Assembly (NCBI RefSeq): GCF_000688455.1
Contig: NZ_JIAL01000001.1
Span: 1,209,001 to 1,273,000 of the forward strand
Direction: 5' to 3'
Length of the DNA stretch: 64,000 nt
DNA from: Pseudacidobacterium ailaaui
GTDB taxonomy: Bacteria > Acidobacteriota > Terriglobia > Terriglobales > Acidobacteriaceae
How positions within the stretch are numbered: the stretch's first letter is position 1; every line of letters starts with the position of its first letter. The notes beneath the pieces were generated by a model. It ran no database searches, was not told the origin of the DNA, and was given only the letters and a program-made list of their open reading frames with translations. The position numbers were made by a program, and so were the translations under genes. Below, piece by piece: positions 26,819-35,361 of the stretch.

Positions 26819-28855
26819 ATGAAATCCGCCCTCTTGCTTCTTGTTTTTTCCTCTTTGTCTTTGGCCTCAGCCCAGCAGAACAAAATGGTTGATCCTGCAG
26901 ACATTGCCAATCTGAAGCAGGTTTCTTCTCCACAAATTTCCCCCGACGGAACCCTGGTGGCCTATGTTGTCCAGACTCCGGTAGCAGCTGGCGAGCACCG
27001 AAATGCGCACATCTGGATCGCATCCGCAAAAGAAATCGGCACCGCGCGTCCCTTTGTTACTAGCACTGCCGCGGACACAGACCCAAGGTGGTCTCCAGAT
27101 GGCAAATTTTTGGCCTTTCTCTCCGACCGCGCCAATCCGCTCGCCATGCCACAGCACGATCCATTTCGCTTTTCGATGGCAAACGTAGAAGGCAGGACTG
27201 ATCTGGAAATTGAACCTGACAAGAATGCTGATCCTGGGATGCAGTTGTGGCTGATCTCCGTGGATGGAGGAGAAGCCGTGCCGCTGACTTATATCAACGG
27301 TGGAATCAAGAGCTTCCGCTGGTCCCGGGATGGAAAGTCCATTGCTTTTGTCCGCACCGACCAGGAGACTGCCCAGGAGCGGGCACGTAGGAAACAAAAA
27401 AATGATGAGATCATTGTCAATCGCAATTACAAATATGACCGGCTCTGGATCTACAATCTGGCGCAACGCCAGGCAAAACTACTGACCACGACGGACATCA
27501 ACATCGATGCTTTTGACTGGTCGCCGGACGGAACACGGCTGGTGGCCCGTGTTTCTCCCACGCCAAGGATTGATGATTATTGGCGCGTCTCGAAAATTGA
27601 GGTCCTCAATGCATCAAACGGGACCATAGAAAAAACGCTCGAAGAACATGCCGGATACATGGAACCGCGATGGTCACCCGACGGGCAGCGCGTCGCATAC
27701 TCAAGAATGCGCGAAAAAAGGATTACCGATGAGCATGTAATCGAAGACCTGAACAGTGGAAAAAAGTTTGTTGTCGAAGATGCATTTCCCGGTACGGTGG
27801 AACAGATGGAATGGCACCCGGATGGAAAATCGCTGCTGGCGCAGACGACGCTGCAGGCCCATACTGCGGTCATTTCTGTAGAGGCTGCGTCCGGAAAATC
27901 CCAGATCCTCAAAGAGGTGACACCATCCGCTGGCGAGATCACCGTCAGCGACGATGGCAGAACATTTGCCTTCCTCGGTCAGACCCCGGTGCAGCCTGAA
28001 GAGGTATGGATCGATGCCGCTGGACATGTTTCGGTGCTTACCGATACAAACCCGCAGGTCAGAAACTGGAAGCTGGGCACAGAACAGGAGATCACCTGGA
28101 AGAGTTCGATCGATGGACGCACCATTCATGGAGTCCTAGACCTGCCTCCGGGTTACGAGGCAGGCAGACGGTATAAAACCATTGTTCATGTGCACGGCGG
28201 TCCGGAAGAAGCCTGGACCATCGGATGGCATGGGAACTGGTACAACTACGCGGCCATGCTTGCGTCGCATGGGTATGTCGTCCTGCTTCCAGACCCCCGC
28301 GGGTCCGATGGTGCCGGCCCCACATATACTGAGGCCAACTTTCAGGACTGGGGCGGTGGCGATTTTCAGGACATTATGGACGGAGTCGATACTCTCATTG
28401 CAAAGGGCATTGCTGACCCTGGTCACATGGCCATCGGCGGCTGGAGTTTTGGGGGATTCATGACCGCCTGGACGGTAACGCACACCAACCGGTTTCAAGC
28501 TGCAATGGTAGGCGCCGGTGTAACGGACCTTTTCAGCATGGCAACAACCACGGACATTGCGCCCAGCTTTTCTACCGGCTACTTTGGCGAATTGCAGGCC
28601 AATCGCAAGCTCTATGATGAGCACTCGCCGGTGCGTTATCTGGACCAGTGCCACACCCCGGTCCTGGTGCTCCATGGGGAAGCAGACCAGCGCGTGCCCA
28701 TCTCGCAGGGAGAGGAATTCTACAATGGCCTGCGTTTTCTTGGCCGCGACGCAGAAATGGTGCGCTATCCGCGTGAGCCGCACATCTTTCATGAACGCGA
28801 GCACCAGATTGACTCGCTGTCGCGCATCCTGGAATGGTATGGCTCTCACTTGTGA
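26819..28855 (+). CDS. S9 peptidase (DPP4/acylaminoacyl-peptidase-like, S9C type)
   Basis: 678 residues. Signal peptide at 1-18 (KSALLLLVFSSLSLASAQQ). The N-terminal half is a WD40-like propeller of TolB-type blades (ISPDGTLVAYVV, DPRWSPDGKFLAFLSDR, EPRWSPDGQRVAYSR). The C-terminal hydrolase domain has VHGGPEEAW, DPRGSDGAG, the nucleophile S543 in GGWSFGGFM, the aspartate in HGEADQRVPISQ and the histidine in EPHIFHE. It should release di- or acylated amino acids from peptides in the periplasm. ATG 26819 is chosen because GAGAGGAA lies at 26803-26810; the open frame further upstream overlaps the PepSY gene and is not coding. It ends the receptor-peptidase operon. Confidence 0.92.
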   Translation: MKSALLLLVFSSLSLASAQQNKMVDPADIANLKQVSSPQISPDGTLVAYVVQTPVAAGEHRNAHIWIASAKEIGTARPFVTSTAADTDPRWSPDGKFLAFLSDRANPLAMPQHDPFRFSMANVEGRTDLEIEPDKNADPGMQLWLISVDGGEAVPLTYINGGIKSFRWSRDGKSIAFVRTDQETAQERARRKQKNDEIIVNRNYKYDRLWIYNLAQRQAKLLTTTDINIDAFDWSPDGTRLVARVSPTPRIDDYWRVSKIEVLNASNGTIEKTLEEHAGYMEPRWSPDGQRVAYSRMREKRITDEHVIEDLNSGKKFVVEDAFPGTVEQMEWHPDGKSLLAQTTLQAHTAVISVEAASGKSQILKEVTPSAGEITVSDDGRTFAFLGQTPVQPEEVWIDAAGHVSVLTDTNPQVRNWKLGTEQEITWKSSIDGRTIHGVLDLPPGYEAGRRYKTIVHVHGGPEEAWTIGWHGNWYNYAAMLASHGYVVLLPDPRGSDGAGPTYTEANFQDWGGGDFQDIMDGVDTLIAKGIADPGHMAIGGWSFGGFMTAWTVTHTNRFQAAMVGAGVTDLFSMATTTDIAPSFSTGYFGELQANRKLYDEHSPVRYLDQCHTPVLVLHGEADQRVPISQGEEFYNGLRFLGRDAEMVRYPREPHIFHEREHQIDSLSRILEWYGSHL

Positions 28856-28867
28856 GTGCCATACCAT
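28834..28867. terminator. Long hairpin between convergent S9 peptidase and bglX genes
   Basis: ATGGTATGGC at 28834-28843 pairs perfectly with GCCATACCAT at 28858-28867, and inside it CTCAC (28845-28849) pairs with GTGAG (28852-28856). The stem spans the peptidase stop codon and lies 17 bases beyond the bglX stop, so it can act on both convergent transcripts. There is no T-tract on either side. Confidence 0.55.
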
Positions 28868-28883
28868 GGGTGCCGTCCAGAGA

Positions 28884-31202
28884 TTATTGCGTCGTTTGAA
28901 ATGTCTGATGCAGGGTAGCAGTAGAGTCCTCGCCTGCCCATAGATCAAACTCAGCAGGTTCTACGACCCACTCTCTCTTCTGCGGACTCCAGAACTCAAG
29001 CTCATTCTTCCCCAACGGAAATGTGAGCGTCTTGGTTTCTCCCGGCTGAAGAGTAACGCGCTGAAATCCCACCAGCTGGCGCACTGGACGAGATGCCGAG
29101 CCATAACGTTGATGGATGTAGATCTGCGCCACTGCATCACCGGCAACGGCGCCAGTGTTGGTCACATCTACGCTGACCTCATTCGTGTCTCCCACTCCCA
29201 TCGTGGTTTTCCTCAGATGCAGGTTGGCAAACCGAAATGTTGTGTAGCTTAAGCCAAAGCCGAAGGGATAGAGCGGTTTTGAGTTGATGTCCCAATAGCG
29301 GGAGGTAAAATCAGGACGGTCTTCCGGCTCATGCGTCAGATTGTGATTGTAATAGAGCGGCTCAGAGCCTGCAGTGCGCGGCCAGCTAATCGGCAATTTG
29401 CCCCCCGGATTCACATCTCCAAACAGCACATCCGCCACGGCATTCCCGCCCTCTGTTCCCGGATACCAGGCCTCTAGGATCGCACCCACGTGTTCCGAGG
29501 CCCAGCGGATGTCCAGCGGCCGGCCATTTTCTAGCACCAGGACCACAGGCTTCCCTGTCGCCGCCACAGCTTCCAGCATCTGCTGCTGAATCCCGGGCAG
29601 GTCCAGGGTGGCCCGGGAGGCCGCCTCGCCGCTCATGTTCGCGGTCTCGCCCATGACGGCAATGACAATATCCGCATTGGAAGCTGCCATCCTGGCTTTC
29701 GCAATCCATTGCTCGATTTCCTGAGGTGTGGGAGGCGGAGTGGGTTTGTGTCCTGCCAACCGGTCGAGCAGGCCGGGATAGATTCGCGCAGGCTCTGGGC
29801 CAGAAACAAGCGTAACCTGGGCATCTTTGGCGAGCTTGTTGCGGATGCCCGCATATACCGTGACCGGGTGACTCTTGCTGCCGTTCCCGAAAAGTCCTTC
29901 CACGGTCCAGCCACCTTCAATATCATGCGTCGAATCGGCCAGAGGGCCGATGACCGCCACTCTTTTTAGCTGCCTGGAAAGAGGCAGGATATGGTCTTCA
30001 TTCCGCAGCAGGACCATGGACCTTGCAGCCAGTCTGCGCTCCAGCTCCAGACCCTCCGGACGGCTCAGTACCGCATCAACACGCGATTCATCCACGTAGG
30101 GATGATCAAACAACCCCAGATCATACTTCGCCTCCAGAATGGGAAGTACCATCGAATCCAGATACTGCTCGCTCACCTTTCCTTCCCGTACCAGAGCGGC
30201 AAGATTGCGCGTATAGGTCTGGCTTGCCATGTCCATGTTCACACCTGCCGTGATACCTTTGTAGGCCGCGTCTTCAGCGTCCCTGGCATAGCCATGCGTC
30301 TGAAGGCTGGCCACAGCAAATGCATCAGAGACCACAAATCCCTCAAAGCCCCAATCCTTTCGCAGAACATCGGTAAGCAGCCAATGGTTGCCGCTGGCCG
30401 GAACATCGTTCAGGTCCATATATGCGCTCATAAAGCTGCCCGCACCGGCCTCTTCCGCAGCATGAAAGGGACGCAGATACACATTCTGCATCAACTCTTC
30501 GGGAATATAGGATGAGTCGTAGTCCCGTCCGCCATCGGCCGCTCCATAACCTGCAAAATGCTTCACACAGGCCAACACACTCTGCGGACTGAGCCGTTCT
30601 CCTTGGAATCCAAGGACCTGGGCACGGGCCATTGCAGAACCAAGATAAGGGTCTTCTCCTGCGCCTTCCACAATGCGGCCCCAACGGGCATCGCGAGCGA
30701 TGTCTACCATCGGGGTAAAGGTCCATTCGATCCCTGCCGCGCGTGCATCCTGGGCTGCATAATGTTGTGCCTGCTCTTCGACTTCAGGGTCCCAAGAGGA
30801 GGCCATGGCCAGCGGTACCGGAAAGACTGTGCGGTAACCATGGATAACATCGAACCCAAACAGGATCGGAATATGCAGCCGCGATTTTTCTACGGCCAGG
30901 TGCTGAAGCCGGTTGATCTCCTTTACGTCGGTCAACCAAAGTATTGAACCCACCCTCCCCTGTACGATCAGGTCGTCCGGTTTGTCATTGGCGAGCCCCG
31001 GGATCACAATCCCTGCCGATTGATTGAGCTGACCCACTTTCTCGTCCAGGGTCATCTGCTTCAGCAGATCTTCGGCCTTTTGCCTGGCCTCGGCGCTGAA
31101 AGGACCTGCCTGTGCATCTGCCCCCAGCGGAAAGGCCGCGCTTCCGGTAAACGTTGCCATCAGTCCCAGGAAAATCATCCATCGCTTGCTTTTTTTCACC
31201 AC
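28884..31202 (-). CDS. bglX: Periplasmic beta-glucosidase, glycoside hydrolase family 3
   Basis: About 772 residues: signal peptide (SKRWMIFLGLMATFTGSAAFPLGADAQA), GH3 N-terminal barrel (ILFGFDVIHGYRTVFPVPLAMASSWDP, FTPMVDIARDARWGRIVEGAGEDPYL, ACVKHFAGYGAADGGRDY), nucleophile segment GFVVSDAFAV, C-terminal GH3 domain (LRNEDHILPLSRQLKRVAVIGP, VLVLENGRPLDI) and a fibronectin III-like tail (GDAVAQIYIHQRYGS). It hydrolyses terminal beta-glucosides or related beta-linked sugars. Start: GTG at 31202 has GAGGAG nine bases upstream; the frame continues to a TTG at 31238 but that extension is not signal-peptide-like. A decayed gene fragment and the hexuronate transporter gene lie upstream. Confidence 0.93.
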   Translation of the reverse strand: MVKKSKRWMIFLGLMATFTGSAAFPLGADAQAGPFSAEARQKAEDLLKQMTLDEKVGQLNQSAGIVIPGLANDKPDDLIVQGRVGSILWLTDVKEINRLQHLAVEKSRLHIPILFGFDVIHGYRTVFPVPLAMASSWDPEVEEQAQHYAAQDARAAGIEWTFTPMVDIARDARWGRIVEGAGEDPYLGSAMARAQVLGFQGERLSPQSVLACVKHFAGYGAADGGRDYDSSYIPEELMQNVYLRPFHAAEEAGAGSFMSAYMDLNDVPASGNHWLLTDVLRKDWGFEGFVVSDAFAVASLQTHGYARDAEDAAYKGITAGVNMDMASQTYTRNLAALVREGKVSEQYLDSMVLPILEAKYDLGLFDHPYVDESRVDAVLSRPEGLELERRLAARSMVLLRNEDHILPLSRQLKRVAVIGPLADSTHDIEGGWTVEGLFGNGSKSHPVTVYAGIRNKLAKDAQVTLVSGPEPARIYPGLLDRLAGHKPTPPPTPQEIEQWIAKARMAASNADIVIAVMGETANMSGEAASRATLDLPGIQQQMLEAVAATGKPVVLVLENGRPLDIRWASEHVGAILEAWYPGTEGGNAVADVLFGDVNPGGKLPISWPRTAGSEPLYYNHNLTHEPEDRPDFTSRYWDINSKPLYPFGFGLSYTTFRFANLHLRKTTMGVGDTNEVSVDVTNTGAVAGDAVAQIYIHQRYGSASRPVRQLVGFQRVTLQPGETKTLTFPLGKNELEFWSPQKREWVVEPAEFDLWAGEDSTATLHQTFQTTQ

Positions 31203-31287
31203 TGGTCTCTGCTCCTCACTCAAAAAATGTTTCTTCAAAATTCAGGTCTGGCCGCAACAACCGGTCCGCAAACCTTTTTACTCCTGC

Positions 31288-31605
31288 CTATTGAATCGTG
31301 ACAATCACCCGCTGATATCGCGTCAGCGGTGGCGTGCCATCGTCAGTTGCTTCTATAAGGACATGAATGGTCTGGCCAGGCTGCGCGTCCTCTGGCACGC
31401 GAAAAGTTGTTACTAAGGACGCGGGATGGGAAAGAACAATGTCTCCCGGATAAGTGCCGGCATCGTTGGATTGCCACCATTGCACGCGCACGACATTATG
31501 GTCCGGGTCAGAGACCTGGGCCGCGAGCCTGACTGTGCTTCCAGGGTGCGCTTCGATTGCCTGTGGCCCTTCTATCTTCATAACCGGAGGATGATTGGCT
31601 GCGCG
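31288..31605 (-). pseudogene. Remnant: C-terminal domain of a Sde182-like (DUF1593-type) cellulose-binding protein
   Basis: About 105 codons ending in TAA read ANHPPVMKIEGPQAIEAH, LAAQVSDPDHNVVRVQWWQSNDAGTYPG, and EATDDGTPPLTRYQRVIVTIQ. This matches what I know of the C-terminal beta-sandwich of Sde182-type secreted proteins, where DNGTPPLTRYQRV is the closing block. The nucleoside-hydrolase-like N-terminal domain (usually more than 300 residues), signal peptide and a plausible start codon are absent; upstream the frame reads through non-homologous codons into the antisense-free end of the transporter gene. I take it as the leftover of a larger gene deleted between exuT and bglX. An expressed small protein is unlikely but not excluded. 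Confidence 0.6.
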
Positions 31606-31646
31606 GAAGATTCTGGTTTGCCGATGCAGGTTTCGCTGGCCGTCCC

Positions 31647-32963
31647 TTACGCCGTCACTTCTACTTTTTGCAGCCCGGGGGCCAGCATACGCAGGACCAG
31701 CAGGCCAATCAGGTAGGCACTGGCCGCAATCCCAAACAAGGAAGCGTAGCTGTGTGTAATCTGCAGGATCCATCCAGCGCTCAGTGAAAACAGCACCCCA
31801 CCCACCGATCCGGCCATCCCGCCGATGCCAACCACAGCGCCAACTGCGGTTTTGGGGAACATGTCCGAGGCAGTCGTGAACAGATTCGCTGACCAGCCCT
31901 GATGTGCAGCCGCAGCAAGGCTCAGCAGGCCCACGGCCACCCACTCAGAATGTGTAGCGCTGGCAAAGAAGATCGGCGTTACGGCGATGGCACACAAAAG
32001 CATGGCCGTCAGGCGGGCCCGGACCATGTCCATGCCGGTCCGGTTGATCCAGGCAGGCAGCCATCCTCCACCGATGCTTCCAACAGCAGATGCGTTATAG
32101 ACCAGAATCAGCGGCAAGCCGAGATGCGACAGTCCGAGGTGAAAGCGGGAGTCAAAAAATTTGGGCAGCCAGTACAGGTAGAACCACCAGATGGGATCGG
32201 TCAAAAATTTGGCCAGGGAAAAGGCCCACGTCTGGCGGTAAACTACCAGCTTCTTCCAGGGGATATTCACAGCAGGCTGGGGCGGGTCCCGGTGAATGAG
32301 ATCCAATTCCTTACGGCTGACCTTGGGATGCTCCCCTGGTTTGCGATAGTGGGTCAGCCACCAGAGGATCCAGGTCGCGCTGAAGATGCCGGTAATCAGA
32401 AACGAAACCCTCCAGCCAAACCGGATCGTCACCCAGGGCACGATGGCCGGGGCAAGGATGGCCCCGACATTCGCACCAGAATTAAAGATGCCCGTGGCCA
32501 GCGAGCGCTCACTTTGCGGAAACCATTCTGCCGTGGTTTTGATGGCTGCTGGAAAATTACCGGATTCCCCCAGTCCCAGAAAAAACCTTGCCACCCCGAA
32601 GCCAAAAGCGGAACGCACCAGGGAATGGCACATGGCTGAAATGCTCCATATGCCCATGACAGCGGCATAACCAATGCGTGTACCGAACCTGTCCACCATT
32701 CGGCCGGCAAAGACCAGCCCTACAGCATATGCAAATTGAAATGCGCTGACGATATAGCCGTACTGGGCCTCGGTCCAGCCAATGTTGTGCTGCAAAACCG
32801 GAGCAAGGATCCCCAGCACCTGCCGGTCCATATAGTTAATGGAGGTGGCGCAGAAAAGCAGCGCACAGACTGTCCATCGGACATGGCTGACAGGCGGACG
32901 CGAAGCCTCGGGCGGCACACTGGAGACGGCCTCAGCCGCTGGGGATTTGTCAGAAAAAGTCAT
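31647..32963 (-). CDS. exuT: Hexuronate transporter, MFS anion:cation symporter family (ExuT-like)
   Basis: About 438 residues with twelve predicted helices. The first helix region carries SINYMDRQVLGILAPVLQ, and the loop VDRFGTRIGY, GLGESGNFPAAIKTTAEWFPQSERSLATGIFNSGANVGAI and MFPKTAVGAVVGIGGMAGSVGG are characteristic of the hexuronate/galactarate transporter group. It probably imports glucuronate or galacturonate with protons. The ATG at 32963 (TFSDKSPAAEA) is preferred to the open extension to 33011. It is directly downstream of uxaC on the minus strand (70 bases), so the two form a transcription unit for uronate use. Confidence 0.88.
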   Translation of the reverse strand: MTFSDKSPAAEAVSSVPPEASRPPVSHVRWTVCALLFCATSINYMDRQVLGILAPVLQHNIGWTEAQYGYIVSAFQFAYAVGLVFAGRMVDRFGTRIGYAAVMGIWSISAMCHSLVRSAFGFGVARFFLGLGESGNFPAAIKTTAEWFPQSERSLATGIFNSGANVGAILAPAIVPWVTIRFGWRVSFLITGIFSATWILWWLTHYRKPGEHPKVSRKELDLIHRDPPQPAVNIPWKKLVVYRQTWAFSLAKFLTDPIWWFYLYWLPKFFDSRFHLGLSHLGLPLILVYNASAVGSIGGGWLPAWINRTGMDMVRARLTAMLLCAIAVTPIFFASATHSEWVAVGLLSLAAAAHQGWSANLFTTASDMFPKTAVGAVVGIGGMAGSVGGVLFSLSAGWILQITHSYASLFGIAASAYLIGLLVLRMLAPGLQKVEVTA

Positions 32964-33032
32964 GAAGTTGGAATCTTTCCCGTTATATCTGTGCGCCGCG
33001 ACAATGGGCAAGGTGTCCCGCTGGCTTTGTCT

Positions 33033-34427
33033 CTACAAGCGGTATGCCTTGCGCACCAGATTTACCGTTAAGTCCTGTGCCAGGTCAAAGGCTTCGTCCT
33101 CATCCAGGCGGTGCTCGGCGACCAGCCGCGCCAGAAAAGCACAATCCATCCGGCGGGCCACATCATGCCGTGAGGGGATGGAAAGAAAGGCCCGTGTGTC
33201 ATCGTTGAATCCAACGGTGTTATAAAAGCCTGCCGTTTCTGTCGCCAACTCGCGGAAGCGCAGCATCCCTTCCGGGCTGTCAAAGAACCACCAGGGCGGT
33301 CCCAGTTTCAGGCAGGGATAATGACCGGCCAGAGGCGCCAGCTCGCGCCCGTATGTAGATTCATCCAGCGTAAACAGGATGATCGTCAAAGAAGGCTCGT
33401 TCCCGAACAGGTCCAGCAAAGGCTTCAGAGCATGAACGTAGTCCGTGGCCATGGGAATGTCCGCCCCCGCATCCCGTCCGAACTCCTGGTAAATCCGCTG
33501 GTTGTGGTTGCGGAAGGCCCCAGGGTGGATCTGCATCACCAGACCATCGTCCACGCTCATGCGGGCCATCTCCGTCAGCATCTGCGCACGAAAGGTTTCC
33601 TGCTGCTCCGTGCTAGATTGGCCGGAGAGCACCACATCAAAGAGGGCCTCGGCCTCGGCCGCGCTCAGGTTGGCTGTGTTGGCCGTCGGATGCCCGTGGT
33701 CCGTCGCCGTGCAGCCCAATTGTTTGAAGCGTTCGCGGGACTTGCGCAACGCATTCAGATATCCACTCCACTTTGATGTGTCCTCACCGGTCAGCTCACC
33801 CAGCTTCGCAATATTTTCGCGGAAGCCGGAAAAGGCCGGGTCGACCACCGGATCGGGCCGAAACGTTGGTATGATGCGCCCCTGCCAGTGGGATTCGCGG
33901 ATGGCCCGATGGTGCTCAAGCGTGTCCAGAGGCGAATCGGTTGTCGCCAGCACCTCGATCCGGAAACGCTCGTAAAGCGCGCGAGGCAAAAACTCAGGCG
34001 TCTGCAGCTTTTCTGCAATCACATCGTAGTAGTGATCGGCATTTTCTGCACAAAGTCGCTCTTGCAGTCCGAACAGCATTTCAAATTCATAGTCAAGCCA
34101 AAGGCGCGTCGGGGTCCCGCGAAAGAGATGATAATGTGCAGCAAAGATGCGCCAGATTTTGCGCGGATCCGGGGGATTGGCCTGCCGGATCCCCAGTTCA
34201 TGCATGGAAATCCCCTGGCTATAGAGCATCCGATAAACGTAATGGTCTGGCAGAATGAAAAGCCGTGCCGGGTCAGGAAACGGCTCGTTCTTAGCAAACC
34301 ATGCGGCATCCGTATGTCCGTGCGGGCTCAGAATGGGCAGGTCGCGGATAGCAGCATACAGGCGGCGCGCAATCTTTCGCGTCTCAGGGTCGGCGGGAAA
34401 AAGTCGGTCTTCGTGCAGAATCGGCAT
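33033..34427 (-). CDS. uxaC: Uronate isomerase (glucuronate/galacturonate isomerase)
   Basis: 464 residues, the expected size. UxaC converts D-glucuronate to D-fructuronate and D-galacturonate to D-tagaturonate. Family blocks: PILSPHGHTDAAWFAKNEPFPDP (metal-site HGH), DHYVYRMLYSQGI, FRPDPVVDP, QIHPGAFRNHN and the C-terminal LGPPWWFFDSPEGMLRFRE followed by GFNDDTRAFLSIPSRHDVARR. ATG 34427 has GAGG eight bases upstream. The open frame extends to 34466, but those codons contain a perfect palindrome that looks like an operator, so the shorter start is better supported. It is divergent from a GntR regulator and followed by exuT. Confidence 0.95.
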   Translation of the reverse strand: MPILHEDRLFPADPETRKIARRLYAAIRDLPILSPHGHTDAAWFAKNEPFPDPARLFILPDHYVYRMLYSQGISMHELGIRQANPPDPRKIWRIFAAHYHLFRGTPTRLWLDYEFEMLFGLQERLCAENADHYYDVIAEKLQTPEFLPRALYERFRIEVLATTDSPLDTLEHHRAIRESHWQGRIIPTFRPDPVVDPAFSGFRENIAKLGELTGEDTSKWSGYLNALRKSRERFKQLGCTATDHGHPTANTANLSAAEAEALFDVVLSGQSSTEQQETFRAQMLTEMARMSVDDGLVMQIHPGAFRNHNQRIYQEFGRDAGADIPMATDYVHALKPLLDLFGNEPSLTIILFTLDESTYGRELAPLAGHYPCLKLGPPWWFFDSPEGMLRFRELATETAGFYNTVGFNDDTRAFLSIPSRHDVARRMDCAFLARLVAEHRLDEDEAFDLAQDLTVNLVRKAYRL

Positions 34428-34447
34428 AGCCTGGGCCTCGTTGGAGC

Positions 34448-34462
34448 AGTGGTCTAACCACT
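34448..34462. promoter_or_regulatory. Palindrome AGTGGT-CTA-ACCACT, candidate operator of the divergent GntR regulator
   Basis: A perfect inverted repeat with the TGGT-N3-ACCA core typical of FadR-subfamily operators (also seen for UxuR/ExuR). It lies 21 bases upstream of the uxaC ATG and about 98 bases upstream of the regulator start, in the divergent region. Binding of the neighbouring regulator with uronate as inducer is the obvious model, not shown. Confidence 0.6.
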
Positions 34463-34559
34463 CCAAGGTAGTCCATCAGCGCATCAATTTTCAAATCTGA
34501 GGACAAAGTACTGCGCCAGGACCACCCAGACAATGCTAATCTCTCTGGCAAGACGCAAT

Positions 34560-35321
34560 ATGGCAATGAGTGAACCCAATCAGAACCACGAGACCCATCT
34601 GACCATGCAGGTGGTCAACCATATCCGCAAGCTTATTGAGCACGGCACCCTGCGGCCGGGCGACAAAATTCCGCCCGAACGCGAATTTGCGCAGAAGCTC
34701 AAAATCAGCCGCGCCAGCCTGCGCGCCGGTATCGGTCATCTGGCCGCAATGGGGGTGCTGAATGTCCGGCACGGCGTAGGCACCTTTGTTGCAGATGGAC
34801 CTCCGGCCCTGGGAGGCGTGTCCCTGGAGCTGCTGAGCGCCCTGCATGGCTTCACGAATGCACAGATGTTTGAGGCGCGCCGGGTCCTTGAAAGCCATCT
34901 GGCCGCGCTGGCTGCCGAACGTGGGCGCGAAGAACACTTTACCCGCCTGGCCGAGGAAGTCACGGAAATGTATGCGACCTTCCATGAGCCCCAGGAATAC
35001 CTGATCCACGACATGCGCTTTCACCGCACCATTGCCGAAGCATCGGGCAACCCCATCCTGGCCGTTCTCATGGAAACCATTACGGCTGCTCTTTATGATG
35101 AGCGCCGCAAGACCGTCGAGCGTTCGCGTGACCTGAAGCAGTCCGCAGAGATGCACCGTGAGCTATATCGTGCCATCCGTTCCCGAAATGCGAAGGAGGC
35201 ACGCGAAATCATGGAACGCCACCTGAGAATGGCTGAATCTGCGCAGGTCAATGAACAGGCCCTGGCCCGCGAAGAAAGGCGTCCGGCCACGAAAAAGAAG
35301 AGCGCACGGGCAGGCTCATGA
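34560..35321 (+). CDS. GntR-family regulator, FadR subfamily (likely uronate regulator)
   Basis: 253 residues. Winged helix at about 15-80 (NHIRKLIEHGTLRPGDKIPPEREFAQKLKISRASLRAGIGHLAAMGVLNVRHGVGTFV), then an all-helical FCD effector domain (EARRVLESHLAALAAERG, HDMRFHRTIAEASGNPILAVLMETI, HRELYRAIRSRNAKEAREIMERHL) whose His/Asp residues usually bind a metal and a carboxylate ligand. It ends in a basic tail (RRPATKKKSARAGS). Divergent placement with uxaC-exuT and the palindrome at 34448-34462 point to control of uronate catabolism. The ATG at 34560 and another at 34566 are both possible; the ribosome site is weak. Confidence 0.88.
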   Translation: MAMSEPNQNHETHLTMQVVNHIRKLIEHGTLRPGDKIPPEREFAQKLKISRASLRAGIGHLAAMGVLNVRHGVGTFVADGPPALGGVSLELLSALHGFTNAQMFEARRVLESHLAALAAERGREEHFTRLAEEVTEMYATFHEPQEYLIHDMRFHRTIAEASGNPILAVLMETITAALYDERRKTVERSRDLKQSAEMHRELYRAIRSRNAKEAREIMERHLRMAESAQVNEQALAREERRPATKKKSARAGS

Positions 35322-35361
35322 CAATCAAATCTTTCAAGAAGCTTCTGCCATCCAATCTTTC

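Noticed and set aside
35251-35361. N-terminal extension of the amine oxidase into the GntR gene
   Set aside because: The extension overlaps regulator coding sequence in another frame and lacks family similarity; the flavin fold begins right after ATG 35362.
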